Source: Aphanocapsa sp. GSE-SYN-MK-11-07L
GTDB lineage: Bacteria > Cyanobacteriota > Cyanobacteriia > Thermosynechococcales > Thermosynechococcaceae
Assembly: GCA_019359715.1 (NCBI GenBank)
Contig: JAHHGS010000107.1
Location: 1-41,722, forward strand
Direction of reading: 5' to 3'
DNA: 41,722 nt
Below are positions 33,519 to 41,722 of the stretch, piece by piece (position 1 is the first letter of the stretch; each line of letters starts with the position of its first letter). The notes under the pieces were generated by a model. The model was not told the origin of the DNA. It was given only the letters and a program-made list of their open reading frames with translations, and made no database searches. Made by a program: the position numbers and the translations under genes.

Positions 33519-34712
33519 TCACGCCTGACGCAAATCTAGATCAGCAGATTCTTCCACCATCCCGCTGGAATGTTCGCGCAATGTTTCCGCGATGCGCCGA
33601 GCTTCTAAGCGATCAACACCAAGGAAACTTGCAAAGCGTCCTTCAGTGATCAGTCCTTGCTCCAGAGCTTCAATGGCAAGGTGTTGATAATGGATAGGGA
33701 AGATCTCAGCCCGCTGATCGATCTCTTCTAGGCCTAGCTCTTGCTGTACCTTTCTAACCTTTAATCCTCGATCTCGCAAACGATCCCAAGTTCCTGATGG
33801 AAGAAGTTTCGTGTCTTCCAACCGATAAACCAGGGCTTCTATAGAGACTCCATAGTAATGAGCAAGCGTAAACAAATTAGTTGGGGTGAACTTGCCATGA
33901 GTCCGATACATATCGTTAAATCGACTTAGCAAACCACTTGTGGGCATTAGAAAATACTTTGGGAAAGCTTCGGCTAATCGTTCACTTTCTGGAATTCTTT
34001 TGTATTGCCCCTCAAAATCAACGACAGGCTTTCGTCTATGGGCAAGAAAATGGAGATAACCATGAGCCATCGACCAACGCCGACTTTCCTCGTAGTGATC
34101 CAGATTTATTGCCATACAGCCACCAAGCTGGTCATCATAGCTGTAAATTTCTGAATATTTTGCTGGCATCTTTAGGTAGAACACCCTAATCCCTACACTT
34201 TGCTCTAGGATGTCTCGTAGCATTGGGATTGGACTATCGCCCAGTCCAAGCCGCTGCCGCTCTGCGATCGCAATACTTTCTGCTGCCACTTCGATCGGCA
34301 TATTGGTCACGTCATATTCTTGAGGATAGTTACGAGGAATTGGAGCATCCATGATCTTCTCAAGCTCCAAGTAGTTGCGACACAGTTCCTCAAAGCGCTG
34401 AATAATTGGGTCTGTTTGTGCTTCTTCCTGATCATTGCGCTGATAAGCTGCTCGGAACTGAACCTCAAATGGCTCAGTGACCGGACTGGAACGAACGAAA
34501 TCACTAATCGCTCGCCCATAAGCACGAGCCAATTTGATTAACTCATTTGGCTTGAGACGCCGCTCTCCCTTTTCAATTGCAACAATGGTAGTGCGTGCAG
34601 CGTCGATCACCTCAGCGGCATCAGCTTGAGTCATCCCACTCTTCCTTCGGGCTTGTTGCAGGAGTTCTCCTAATTTTCGTAAATCGATATTGTCGAGAAT
34701 GTTGGTAGCCAT
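33519..34712 (-). CDS. XRE-family regulator with ImmA/IrrE metallopeptidase domain, altered active site
   Basis: 397 residues. XRE helix-turn-helix at about 13-70 (ARRKSGMTQADAAEVIDAARTTIVAIEKGERRLK). The ImmA/IrrE domain spans about 140-300. The zinc motif HEXXH reads H217-G-Y-L-H221 here: both His are kept, the catalytic Glu is Gly. The third ligand position, E244 in ERLAEAF, is kept. Codon 218 is GGT, two changes from any Glu codon, so a single sequencing error is unlikely. It may bind metal but not cleave, acting as antitoxin and repressor for the downstream PIN gene. Confidence 0.85.
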   Translation of the reverse strand: MATNILDNIDLRKLGELLQQARRKSGMTQADAAEVIDAARTTIVAIEKGERRLKPNELIKLARAYGRAISDFVRSSPVTEPFEVQFRAAYQRNDQEEAQTDPIIQRFEELCRNYLELEKIMDAPIPRNYPQEYDVTNMPIEVAAESIAIAERQRLGLGDSPIPMLRDILEQSVGIRVFYLKMPAKYSEIYSYDDQLGGCMAINLDHYEESRRWSMAHGYLHFLAHRRKPVVDFEGQYKRIPESERLAEAFPKYFLMPTSGLLSRFNDMYRTHGKFTPTNLFTLAHYYGVSIEALVYRLEDTKLLPSGTWDRLRDRGLKVRKVQQELGLEEIDQRAEIFPIHYQHLAIEALEQGLITEGRFASFLGVDRLEARRIAETLREHSSGMVEESADLDLRQA

Positions 34713-34845
34713 AGCATTTCCCTTTCGCCCTTACTGAATAGCCATCTGGAAATCCTGAGATACTTGCTGAGCAATCACTTGACTTAAGAAATTTCCTGAA
34801 ATTTAACGATCAACCGCATGAATAGCAATAGCTAAATCAATCAGG

Positions 34846-35112
34846 TCAGCAATTAGCGTCGAATTCCATGCTGAGCTTAGCGAAGTCGCCTTCCCTAGCT
34901 TCTTCAGGATTACTAATTACTTGTGCAACGCTAGCCGCCATTGCTTGAAACAGCGCGACGGGAAGATCGCCTTTAGCTTTAATGTCTTGCTTGAGTTTCT
35001 CCAGTGCAACCCGTGCACATTCATCGCTGGTCGCAGTTCCTTCGCAAAGCCACCCGTACGGTTTTTGATAAAGCCGTCTGAGTCTACTGTGGACAATATC
35101 TCCATCGGTCAT
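34846..35112 (-). CDS. Small unknown protein upstream of the XRE-ImmA gene
   Basis: 88 residues, MTDGDIVHSRLRRLYQ..., all-helical by composition (VALEKLKQDIKAKG, LFQAMAASVAQVISN). No family recognised. It is the first gene of the leftward unit, 133 bp before the XRE-ImmA gene, so it may belong to the toxin-antitoxin module. The upstream stretch to 35407 contains no other gene and could hold the promoter. Confidence 0.55.
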   Translation of the reverse strand: MTDGDIVHSRLRRLYQKPYGWLCEGTATSDECARVALEKLKQDIKAKGDLPVALFQAMAASVAQVISNPEEAREGDFAKLSMEFDANC

Positions 35113-35452
35113 GACAACCTCCGCCTCTCGGAGTCCTTTAATATTTCAAAGCTAATGCATGGTTTTGACATTGTCAACTATTTTCTAGAAATTATTTTTA
35201 AAATGTCAGGATAAAAGTTCGATGCCTCAAGGACTCGAATTTAAGCGGGATATGAGCCTGAGAATGATGTCTGTCACAATGAAGCTTTGGCTCAAGCGTA
35301 AGATAGACGGCATAACATCGCTTTGGAGCATCGATTGTTAAGGTTGTCTGCCGACGTTCAGCCTAGTCGTTTGAGAAGTAAGAAAAGAGATGTCAGTATA
35401 GTAGAAAGTGACCTTTTGGAGTGGGTTTGCGCCCACGCGACTTGCTACTTTG
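35113..35452. other. Intergenic region before tex
   Basis: About 340 bp without a supportable gene. A small hairpin GTGGG-TTTGCG-CCCAC (35421-35436) lies 16 bp before the chosen tex start and could hide a ribosome site. Confidence 0.35.
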
Positions 35453-37714
35453 ATGCAGAACCTGGAAACAGTGCTGGCCAAAGAGCTGGCTTGCCGACCC
35501 GACCAAATCAAAAACGCCTTGGCGCTGTTTGCCGAAGGTGCCACTATTCCCTTCATTGCTCGTTATCGAAAAGAGCGGACGGGCGAGTTGAACGAAGTCC
35601 AGTTAAGGGATCTGGCAGAGCGATACGCTTATCTGACCGAGTTGGTCGATCGCAAAACGGTGATTCTGCAAGCGATCGCCGATCAGGGCAAATTAACAGA
35701 TGACCTGGAAGCTAAAATTACTGCCTGCACCCAAAAAACCGAATTAGAAGACCTTTATTTACCCTATCGCCCCAAGCGGCGCACTAGAGCCGCGATCGCC
35801 AGAGAAAAGGGGCTAGAGCCGCTGGCGGAGTTGCTAAAATCTCTCAATCGTCCGACCGCCACTCCTATTTCCTTAGAGCAGGCGGCGAGCAAGTATGTTT
35901 CTGAGCAAGTGCCGTCGGTTGAAGCGGCCCTCAAGGGAGCCGCCGACATTCTGGCGGAAACAGTGGCTGACCAGCCGGAATACCGAGCCTACCTGCGCCA
36001 GTACTTGCTGTCATCGGGCGTGTTTGTTTCCCAAATTAAAGCAGCCCATCCGATTGGCAGCACCAAGTTTGAAATGTACCGCAACTATCAGGCTAAGGTG
36101 CGGGCGATCGCCCCCCATAACCTGTTGGCGCTGCTGCGGGGTGAAGCAGAGGGACTGCTGAGCCTCGATCTGAGCTTTGACCAAGACCAAGTGCTGACCG
36201 AGTTGGAAGCGCGACAGATTCAGACTAATGATCCGGCTCTGCGGCAGTTTTACCGAGAGATGCTAAAGGATGCGTTTAACCGCTTGCTCAAACCCTCTTT
36301 GCTGACAGCCGTGATTACCGAGCAAAAGGCCTGGGCGGATCAAGAGTCAATCAAAACCTTTGCTGCCAACCTGCGGGATTTGCTGCTGGCGGCTCCGGCT
36401 GGGATGCAGGCAACCCTGGCGATCGACCCTGGGTTTCGGACGGGCTGCAAGACGGCGGTGATTGGCGAGACGGGGCAGTTTTTGGCGTATCAAACGATTT
36501 TTCCGCACCAGGCAGCCAACCAGCGCCACCAAGCGGCTCAGACCTTGATAAGCTTAATTCAGAAATACAAAATTCGACTGATTGCGATCGGCAACGGCAC
36601 GGCGGGGCGAGAAACCGATGCCTTTGTGGCAGAAGTGCTGCCAGGACTTGCACAACCACCGATCAAAGTGATGGTGAATGAATCCGGCGCGTCAATTTAT
36701 TCCGCCAGTCCGGTGGCGATCGCGGAGTTCCCAGACCTAGACCTGACTGTGCGGGGGGCGATTAGCATTGGGCGGCGGCTGCAAGACCCGCTGGCAGAGT
36801 TGGTCAAAATCGACCCAAAATCAATTGGAGTCGGACAGTATCAGCACGATGTTGATCAAAAATTGCTGAAGCAAAAGCTGGATCAGACCGTCGAAAGCTG
36901 TGTCAACTATGTTGGGGTTGACCTGAACACGGCTTCTCAGGAATTGCTCACCTTTGTTTCTGGGCTGAACGCCAGCGTCGCCAAGAACATTGTCAGCTAT
37001 CGCAATCAAAACGGGGCTTTTTGCGATCGCCGTCATTTGCTAAAGGTGCCAAAGCTGGGTGCCAAGGCCTTTGAGCAGGCGGCCGGATTTTTGCGAATTC
37101 GCGGCGGCAACAATCCGCTGGATAACACCGCCGTTCATCCCGAAAGCTATGGTGTTGTGGAGGCGATCGCCCGCGACCTGAATTTGCCTCTGACTGAAAT
37201 TGCTCAAGCCTGCGACAAGCTAAAATCACTCAACCTAAACCAGTATGTGAGTGAGGCGATCGGGGAGCCAACCCTGCGAGATATCTTGCAGGAATTGGAA
37301 AAACCAGGACGTGACCCGCGAGCTGAATTTAAATCTGCCACCTTCAGCGATGGCGTCAACCAAATAGCCGATTTGCGAGTGGATATGGAATTAGAAGGTA
37401 TCATCACTAATGTTGCCAACTTCGGGGCATTTGTGGATATCGGCGTTCATCAAGACGGACTAATTCATGTCTCGCAATTAGCCGATCGGTTTGTTAACGA
37501 TCCAAGGCAAATTGTCAAAGTTGGCCAGGTGGTGAAAGTTCGAGTTCTGGAGGTGAACGAGTCACTGAAGCGGATTAGCCTATCGATGAAGTCTGCCGCG
37601 CTGCCCAACAGCAATCATGCGTCTCCCACTCAAAAATCTAATTCACAACCTTTACCAACCCTAGACGACCTGCAAGCCAAGTTTGGTCGCAAGCCTCGCC
37701 CTCAATCGAGGTAG
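35453..37714 (+). CDS. tex: Tex-family RNA-binding transcription protein
   Basis: 753 residues from ATG 35453 (MQNLETVLAKELACRP...); a GTG at 35408 in frame adds 15 unlike residues. Domain order: Tex N-terminal helical region with HTH (IPFIARYRKERTGELNE), YqgF-like RNase H fold (LAIDPGFRTGCKTAVIG), helix-hairpin-helix pair (VGVDLNTASQELLTFVSGLN) and a C-terminal S1 domain (GIITNVANFGAFVDIGVHQDGLIHVSQLADRFV), then a short polar tail. Tex binds nucleic acid and affects transcription. The ABC permease gene follows after 4 bp. Confidence 0.94.
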   Translation: MQNLETVLAKELACRPDQIKNALALFAEGATIPFIARYRKERTGELNEVQLRDLAERYAYLTELVDRKTVILQAIADQGKLTDDLEAKITACTQKTELEDLYLPYRPKRRTRAAIAREKGLEPLAELLKSLNRPTATPISLEQAASKYVSEQVPSVEAALKGAADILAETVADQPEYRAYLRQYLLSSGVFVSQIKAAHPIGSTKFEMYRNYQAKVRAIAPHNLLALLRGEAEGLLSLDLSFDQDQVLTELEARQIQTNDPALRQFYREMLKDAFNRLLKPSLLTAVITEQKAWADQESIKTFAANLRDLLLAAPAGMQATLAIDPGFRTGCKTAVIGETGQFLAYQTIFPHQAANQRHQAAQTLISLIQKYKIRLIAIGNGTAGRETDAFVAEVLPGLAQPPIKVMVNESGASIYSASPVAIAEFPDLDLTVRGAISIGRRLQDPLAELVKIDPKSIGVGQYQHDVDQKLLKQKLDQTVESCVNYVGVDLNTASQELLTFVSGLNASVAKNIVSYRNQNGAFCDRRHLLKVPKLGAKAFEQAAGFLRIRGGNNPLDNTAVHPESYGVVEAIARDLNLPLTEIAQACDKLKSLNLNQYVSEAIGEPTLRDILQELEKPGRDPRAEFKSATFSDGVNQIADLRVDMELEGIITNVANFGAFVDIGVHQDGLIHVSQLADRFVNDPRQIVKVGQVVKVRVLEVNESLKRISLSMKSAALPNSNHASPTQKSNSQPLPTLDDLQAKFGRKPRPQSR

Positions 37715-37718
37715 CGAA

Positions 37719-38603
37719 ATGAATCGGCAGCATCGCCAAACTGGGCAGGAAAACTTGACGGGCTACTTGTTTATGGCACCGAGCCTGTTCGTGTTAGGCA
37801 CCTTTGTTGTGTTGCCGATTCTCTACGCTATTTTTCTGTCCGTACAGAAGGTAAAGCTATTGGGAGGGATTGAATACCAGTTCGTTGGAGCACGAAACTT
37901 TGTCCGTCTTTGGCAAGATGAGCGGGTTTGGATTGCTTTACAGAATACAGCCGAATATGTAGCGATCGTAGTGCCAGCTCAAACTCTGCTGGCGCTGGGG
38001 CTAGCGGTAACGCTGAATGCTGGTATCAAGGGCAAAAATCTATGGCGAATTATCTACTTTTTGCCGACGATTACGTCCTCGGCGGTGCTGACGCTAATTT
38101 TTATGTGGATATACAACGCGAATGGTTTGTTGAACAGTTTTTTGGCAGCGATCGCCCTCCCGACCTATAACTGGCTGGGCGACCCAGCCGTCGCACTAAA
38201 GGGAATCATGCTGATGAATATCTGGTCAACCGCCCCTTTTTTCATGGTGATTTATCTAGCCGCCCTGCAAGATATCCCCCAGTCGCTCTACGAAGCGGCT
38301 AAGATGGACGGGGCCAGCCCCTGGGAAGAGTTTCTACTGATTACGCTGCCGTTATTGCAGCCCGTCACGTTTTTTGTGATGGCGATGGGGATTATTGGCA
38401 CGTTCCAGCTCTTTGATCAGGCCTACATTTTTTCCAATGGTTCCGGCGGCCCCAACAACGCTACCTTAACGCTGGTGCTGTTGATTTACCAAGCTGTTTT
38501 CCGCGACCTGCAAATGGGCTATGCTGCTGCGATCGCCTTTCTATTGGCAGCGGTGATTATTGGTCTAACCTTGGTTCAACAACGGCTGTTGCATCGTCCG
38601 TAA
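37719..38603 (+). CDS. Sugar ABC transporter permease (UgpA/MalF-like)
   Basis: 294 residues from ATG 37719. Six membrane helices: about 22-46, 84-108, 120-142, 167-190, 218-240 and 265-287. The EAA loop (EAAKMDGASPWEEFLLITLP) at about 200-220 contacts the ATPase. It is the first of the usual two permeases of a CUT1 carbohydrate importer; the second permease, ATPase and solute-binding protein are not nearby. A decayed IS630 copy starts about 75 bp after the stop, where the partner gene would be expected. It overlaps no gene and is 4 bp from tex. Confidence 0.9.
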   Translation: MNRQHRQTGQENLTGYLFMAPSLFVLGTFVVLPILYAIFLSVQKVKLLGGIEYQFVGARNFVRLWQDERVWIALQNTAEYVAIVVPAQTLLALGLAVTLNAGIKGKNLWRIIYFLPTITSSAVLTLIFMWIYNANGLLNSFLAAIALPTYNWLGDPAVALKGIMLMNIWSTAPFFMVIYLAALQDIPQSLYEAAKMDGASPWEEFLLITLPLLQPVTFFVMAMGIIGTFQLFDQAYIFSNGSGGPNNATLTLVLLIYQAVFRDLQMGYAAAIAFLLAAVIIGLTLVQQRLLHRP

Positions 38604-38678
38604 TTTTCTGAAGTTATAGCTGCATTCGCCAAAGTTAGGACGTAGACTAGAAGAATTCCTCTAATCTTTCCCCTCTTT

Positions 38679-39341
38679 ATGGCGAAACCCTACAGCAATG
38701 ACTTTCGACAAAAAGTCATCCAAGCGATCGAGATGGATGGCCTCAAGAAAAGTGAGGCGAGTCAACTGTTCAACATCAGTCGCAACACGATTAACCTGTG
38801 GTTTCAGCGCAAAGCCCAAACGGGGGATGTTAAACCCAAACCCAGACAAGTGTCCCAAGAAGGCTTGAGAATCAACAACTGGGAAAAGTTTCGTGCTTTT
38901 GTCAAAGTGTATGGCGACAAAACCCAGAGTGAAATGGCAGAGCTTTGGGACAGCACAATTAGCCAACCGAGCAGACTTCCTAGCCCACCTGGGAGACCCC
39001 AAAGCACCGCACCTAGTCTATGTCGATGAATCGGGCATGGATGAACGAGACAACTATGGTTACGGGTATGCCCCTACGGGGGAACGCTTCTACGACCTCA
39101 AATCAGGTCGGCGACAGGGACGCATCAATCTGATCGCGGGTTATCGCAACGGTGAATTAATTGCCCCCTTGACGGTCGAGGGGGCGTGTAATCAGAGTGT
39201 GTTTGAGATTTGGCTAGAAACCCTGCTTGATTCCCCGACTCTGCCCAAGAGAGTGGGTGATTGTCTATGATTGAAGCGGCAGGCTGTCAGGTGGTCTATT
39301 TACCCCCCTATTCGCCTGACCTCAATCGAATTGAGAAGTAG
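38679..39341 (+). pseudogene. IS630-family transposase, decayed
   Basis: Three segments, in different frames, of one transposase: 38679-39029 (HTH part, KPYSNDFRQKVIQAIEMDGLKK), 38893-39270 (catalytic part starting ADFLAHLGDPKAPHLVYVDESGMDE) and 39270-39341 (VVYLPPYSPDLNRIEK then stop). The HTH part loses its frame after ELWDSTISQ, a stretch of the middle is deleted, and the sequence ends early after IEK where W..LK should continue. The left end tatagctgcattcgcc lies near 38615; no matching right end is seen. Inactive. Confidence 0.85.
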
Positions 39342-39475
39342 CGATCGCACTCCAGTCGTGCGCCGCAAACGACGAGGACGCTGCAACATGCTCAGGACTT
39401 TTTCAGCTTGCCACTTTGATCAGGGGTGTCGGAATGAAAAGCTTGATAAATATAAAGATTTTTGGGGATTAAACC

Positions 39476-39489
39476 TGAATGCATGTTCA
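39476..39489 (+). promoter_or_regulatory. SmtB-like operator upstream of the metallothionein gene
   Basis: TGAATGCATGTTCA, an imperfect palindrome (TGAA...TTCA) of the SmtB/ArsR operator type, 37 bp before the metallothionein start. A looser second inverted pair, CCTGAATG and CATTAGG, surrounds it (39474-39498). Confidence 0.55.
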
Positions 39490-39526
39490 TACATTAGGAT
39501 AGGTATTGAAGTTAAAGGAAAAATCC

Positions 39527-39694
39527 ATGACTACCGTCACCCAAATGAAATGTGCCTGTGAATCCTGTGTGTGCGTGGTTTCACTGTCTGATGCTGTAAT
39601 GAAAGAGGGTAAAGCTTACTGCGGTGAAGCCTGTGCCAACGGTCATCCGGCTGGGCAAGGGTGTGGACACACAGGCTGCGGCTGCGACGCATAA
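39527..39694 (+). CDS. smtA: Bacterial metallothionein SmtA
   Basis: 55 residues from ATG 39527 (MTTVTQMKCACESC; ribosome site aaagga); an in-frame ATG at 39506 adds seven codons. Nine cysteines in the SmtA pattern: KCACESCVC, YCGEAC and GCGHTGCGC, enough for a four-zinc cluster. It buffers zinc and cadmium in the cytoplasm. The SmtB-type operator lies just before it, and a SmtB gene follows 23 bp on in the same direction. Confidence 0.94.
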   Translation: MTTVTQMKCACESCVCVVSLSDAVMKEGKAYCGEACANGHPAGQGCGHTGCGCDA

Positions 39695-39717
39695 TCAGTC
39701 TCCAATCCAGCTCATCC

Positions 39718-40119
39718 ATGCCCGATCATCAGGCCAAAAAAATAATCGTTGCAAAGTTTGAGGATGGGGAAGATCCCTGTTGTGAACTTCCTCATGCGGG
39801 TCATGCCAGTCTGTTTCAGACTGAAGTGCTTACGGTTGAGAAGGCGCAGCGAATGTCAGAGTTTCTTGGCTTTTTAGCTGACACCAATCGCTTGCGAATT
39901 CTCTCCATCCTGGCAAACCAAGAGATGTGCGTGGGTGATTTAGCAATTGCCCTAGAGATGAATGAGTCGGCAGTGTCTCATCAGTTGCGAACCTTGCGGG
40001 CGATCCGGTTGGTCAATTTTCGTAAGCAAGGACGGCATGTGTTCTACCGCCTTCAAGATCACCATGTGCTTAACTTCTATCAGGCTGTAGCTGAGCATAT
40101 CGATGAGGCGATCGAGTAG
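39718..40119 (+). CDS. smtB: ArsR/SmtB-family zinc-sensing repressor
   Basis: 133 residues from ATG 39718 (MPDHQAKKIIVAK); an in-frame start at 39661 overlaps smtA and is unlikely. Winged helix: RLRILSILANQEMCVGDLAIALEMNESAVSHQLRTLRAIRLV. Metal sites: alpha-3N type residues in EDPCCELPHAGH and the alpha-5 pattern DHHVLNFYQAVAEHIDE with the D-x-H...H-x-x-E of SmtB. So it should release the operator when zinc is bound. In Synechococcus smtB diverges from smtA; here they are tandem. Confidence 0.9.
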   Translation: MPDHQAKKIIVAKFEDGEDPCCELPHAGHASLFQTEVLTVEKAQRMSEFLGFLADTNRLRILSILANQEMCVGDLAIALEMNESAVSHQLRTLRAIRLVNFRKQGRHVFYRLQDHHVLNFYQAVAEHIDEAIE

Positions 40120-40166
40120 CTGGAGCCTCGAACTAACGCCGCCCAAAACCCTTGGCCCGCATGCCT
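40108..40166 (+). repeat. Direct repeat flanking the 40.1-41.6 kb segment, left copy
   Basis: GCGATCGAGTAGCT (40108-40121) and CTAACGCCGCCC plus ACCCTTGGCCCGC (40133-40166). They recur at 41584-41630 without the 11-bp insertion. It includes the smtB stop codon. Confidence 0.65.
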
Positions 40167-40243
40167 ACCACCAAGGCCAAGTCTTTTCTCCTGAAAGAAT
40201 GTTGTACGATAAAGCACAAGTCTTGCAATTGAGAGCAGTCGCA

Positions 40244-40654
40244 ATGGCAAAAGTTTTTACGGGCAGGGTGGTGCTTCCGGGCGATCGCATTAATGAGTAC
40301 TTCGAGGCGCTGCAACAGGCAGAAGCTGCTAGAGCACCTTTCCGGGAAACCTTAGAGCACCTAAACCAGGGATTTGCTGCGTTTTTAGCTACGAAATATG
40401 TGCCTAAAACGGTGCGGAAGCATACCGGCATTGTTGATTTGTTCATTGACTTCATTTGTAACTATACCGATGTGGAGCAAATTGAAGATATCACCAGGGG
40501 GATGGTGAACAGTCACTTCCGTAGTTGGTACAAACGCAAGATCATAGATTCGGCGACGGAAAGTGACTTACGAGTGGCACTGCGGAAGTTTTTTCAGTTC
40601 TTGGCGACTGAGGAAGGGATCACCAATCAGAAAGTTCTAGATGCCCTGAAATAG
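40244..40654 (+). CDS. Integrase N-terminal (SAM-like) domain protein
   Basis: 136 residues from ATG 40244 (MAKVFTGRVVLPGDRINEYFEAL), with gagag upstream; an earlier ATG at 40199 is in frame. The sequence TKYVPKTVRKHTGIVDLFIDFICNYT and the helical rest resemble the core-binding SAM-like domain of tyrosine recombinases, but there is no catalytic domain and no R-H-R-Y set. It may be a truncated integrase or a domain used by itself. It follows smtB on the same strand. Confidence 0.6.
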   Translation: MAKVFTGRVVLPGDRINEYFEALQQAEAARAPFRETLEHLNQGFAAFLATKYVPKTVRKHTGIVDLFIDFICNYTDVEQIEDITRGMVNSHFRSWYKRKIIDSATESDLRVALRKFFQFLATEEGITNQKVLDALK

Positions 40655-40708
40655 CTTCGTAGGGTTCACAGTGGTTTGAAGATTTGAAAAGAAGATAGGA
40701 GAGAATCA

Positions 40709-41356
40709 ATGGCCATTGCCGCACCAGAACCAAAAGCTGAATTACGCCCCGTTGGCGAACAGCGGGTGGTATTGCGAGGCTTATCTTGGGACGCATACCT
40801 GCAAATTCTGGATGCGTTACCTCAATCCCGGGGCTCTCGATTAACTTACGACGATGGAGTGTTGGAAATTACCATGCCGTTAGAGGATCATGAGTTTTCG
40901 GGTCGTTTGATTGAGCGTTTTATTTTGACTCTGGTTGAGCTGATGGGACTGCGAATGAAAACGATGGGTTCAACCACCATGAATTACCCCCGCCTCAAGA
41001 AAGGAGCAGAACCGGACAATGCCTACTACATCCAAAATCAACCGCTGGTAAAGGGTCGGAATGTAGATTTTGGCCAAGACCCGCCGCCGGATTTGGTGGT
41101 AGAGGTGGATATTACCCATACGGATATTGCTAAAAACCAATTTTATTCCAGTCTGGGAATCCCAGAGTTTTGGCGGTTTAATGGCAAGATCTGGCGGATT
41201 TATCAGCTTCAGGAAGGGATATATGTGGAGGTCGAAGTAAGTCCCACGTTTCCTAGGGTGCCAAAGGAGCGGCTATATATGTTTCTGGAACAAGCGAAAG
41301 AGGACGAAATTGAAGCGGTACAGTCATTACGGACTTGGTGGCAGGGAAAAGCATAG
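40709..41356 (+). CDS. Uma2 family putative endonuclease
   Basis: 215 residues. Uma2 (DUF820) motifs: VVLRGLSWDAYLQIL at the start, RLTYDDGVLEITMP, PPDLVVEVDITHTD (E-V-D of the nuclease core), YSSLGIPEFWRFNG and a helical C-terminal end. It differs in sequence and length from the Uma2 at 15975, so it is a separate lineage. Substrate unknown. ATG with a good ribosome site (aggagag). It stands alone in a segment bracketed by direct repeats. Confidence 0.88.
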   Translation: MAIAAPEPKAELRPVGEQRVVLRGLSWDAYLQILDALPQSRGSRLTYDDGVLEITMPLEDHEFSGRLIERFILTLVELMGLRMKTMGSTTMNYPRLKKGAEPDNAYYIQNQPLVKGRNVDFGQDPPPDLVVEVDITHTDIAKNQFYSSLGIPEFWRFNGKIWRIYQLQEGIYVEVEVSPTFPRVPKERLYMFLEQAKEDEIEAVQSLRTWWQGKA

Positions 41357-41722
41357 GTGATACGAAGGAGATAATGTTATTTTAGCCAACACGGGGCAGC
41401 ATCCTGACGATTGAGGACTAGCAAGAATTTAAGAGGTTGGGCGGGTTGAAACTTTGCTGAAGTGTCGCCTGCAAAGACAGCACCATCCGTTAGAGTCAGT
41501 TTTGTGACTGGAGATCCCGCTGTGAAATTCAGATTCTCCAGGTTAACCCAGAATACGTTACAAAAGCTCTGTGGTGTAATGGAGCGATCGAGTAGCTAAC
41601 GCCGCCCGAAACCCTTGGCCCGCAATGCCTGTGACCAAATACCCAATTCTCCATTTTGTCCCCCAGCCGCAAGCTGATGCCTTTGGGGGTGCCAGACCAA
41701 GCAAGCAAAGCCGCTGATCGCT
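41357..41722. other. Non-coding right end of the window
   Basis: About 366 bp. It holds the right copy of the direct repeat (41584-41630). A reading frame from the ATG at 41625 stops within about 30 codons and is not supported. No other structure is seen. Confidence 0.35.
41584..41630 (+). repeat. Direct repeat flanking the 40.1-41.6 kb segment, right copy
   Basis: GCGATCGAGTAGCTAACGCC... followed by CCCTTGGCCCGC, the uninterrupted version of the left copy at 40108-40166. Confidence 0.65.

Noticed and set aside
41625-41714. ATG frame MPVTKYPILHF near the right end
   Set aside because: Stops after 29 codons and starts within the repeat; no family, no conservation argument.
1-41722. CRISPR arrays or Cas genes
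   Set aside because: No regularly spaced repeats of 25-40 bp and no Cas motifs found; the repeats at 10013-10238 are too short and irregular.

Overview
The window is cyanobacterial chromosome. The octamer GCGATCGC (HIP1) recurs in genes and spacers throughout. The housekeeping genes (pyrR, glgB, hemB, ispE, proB, tex) and small families such as DUF4278 and DUF6887 fit a cyanobacterium, probably a filamentous or unicellular non-marine one. The genus cannot be fixed from sequence alone.

Layout. At 1-44 lies the start of an IS5-type transposase, next to a MITE-like palindrome. From 451 to 5110 there are a GlsB-type membrane protein, a DUF4278 protein, pyrR, glgB and tRNA-Pro(CGG). An integrated element occupies 5062-22850. 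It is bounded by a 49-bp direct repeat (48 matches) of the tRNA 3' part. Beyond it, 22969-31838 is ordinary chromosome: a HAD phosphatase, hemB, a fasciclin protein, ispE, an MFS transporter, an EnvC/M23 peptidase, an orphan HicB, a Dam methylase and proB. From 31839 to 35112 come a small unrecognised gene with its own terminator, a DCC-family protein and a PIN / XRE-ImmA toxin-antitoxin-like module. The right end holds tex, a lone sugar ABC permease, a decayed IS630, a metallothionein-SmtB zinc operon and a 1.5-kb segment (integrase-like N-domain, Uma2) bracketed by short direct repeats.

The element is the most interesting part. In order it has a tyrosine integrase, a small gene split by a frameshift, a DUF3854-type primase-helicase (also split by a frameshift), a cluster of nine 10-bp iteron-like repeats in both orientations inside the 3' end of the primase gene, small genes, and a small/large terminase pair. 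No capsid, portal or tail gene follows. A DUF433 protein comes next, then a leftward six-gene operon hsdR-hsdM-uma2-vapB-vapC-hsdS whose reading frames nearly all touch or overlap. Rightward from the hsdR promoter region run a ribbon-helix-helix protein and a set of tiny, translationally coupled genes. The layout resembles a phage satellite or a prophage remnant that replicates and packages using part of its own machinery and carries a defence cargo. Matching pairs of TACCCCG, 12 bp apart, lie just inside both ends and look like integrase arm sites.

The calls rest on motifs and gene order read by eye. No database search was possible.
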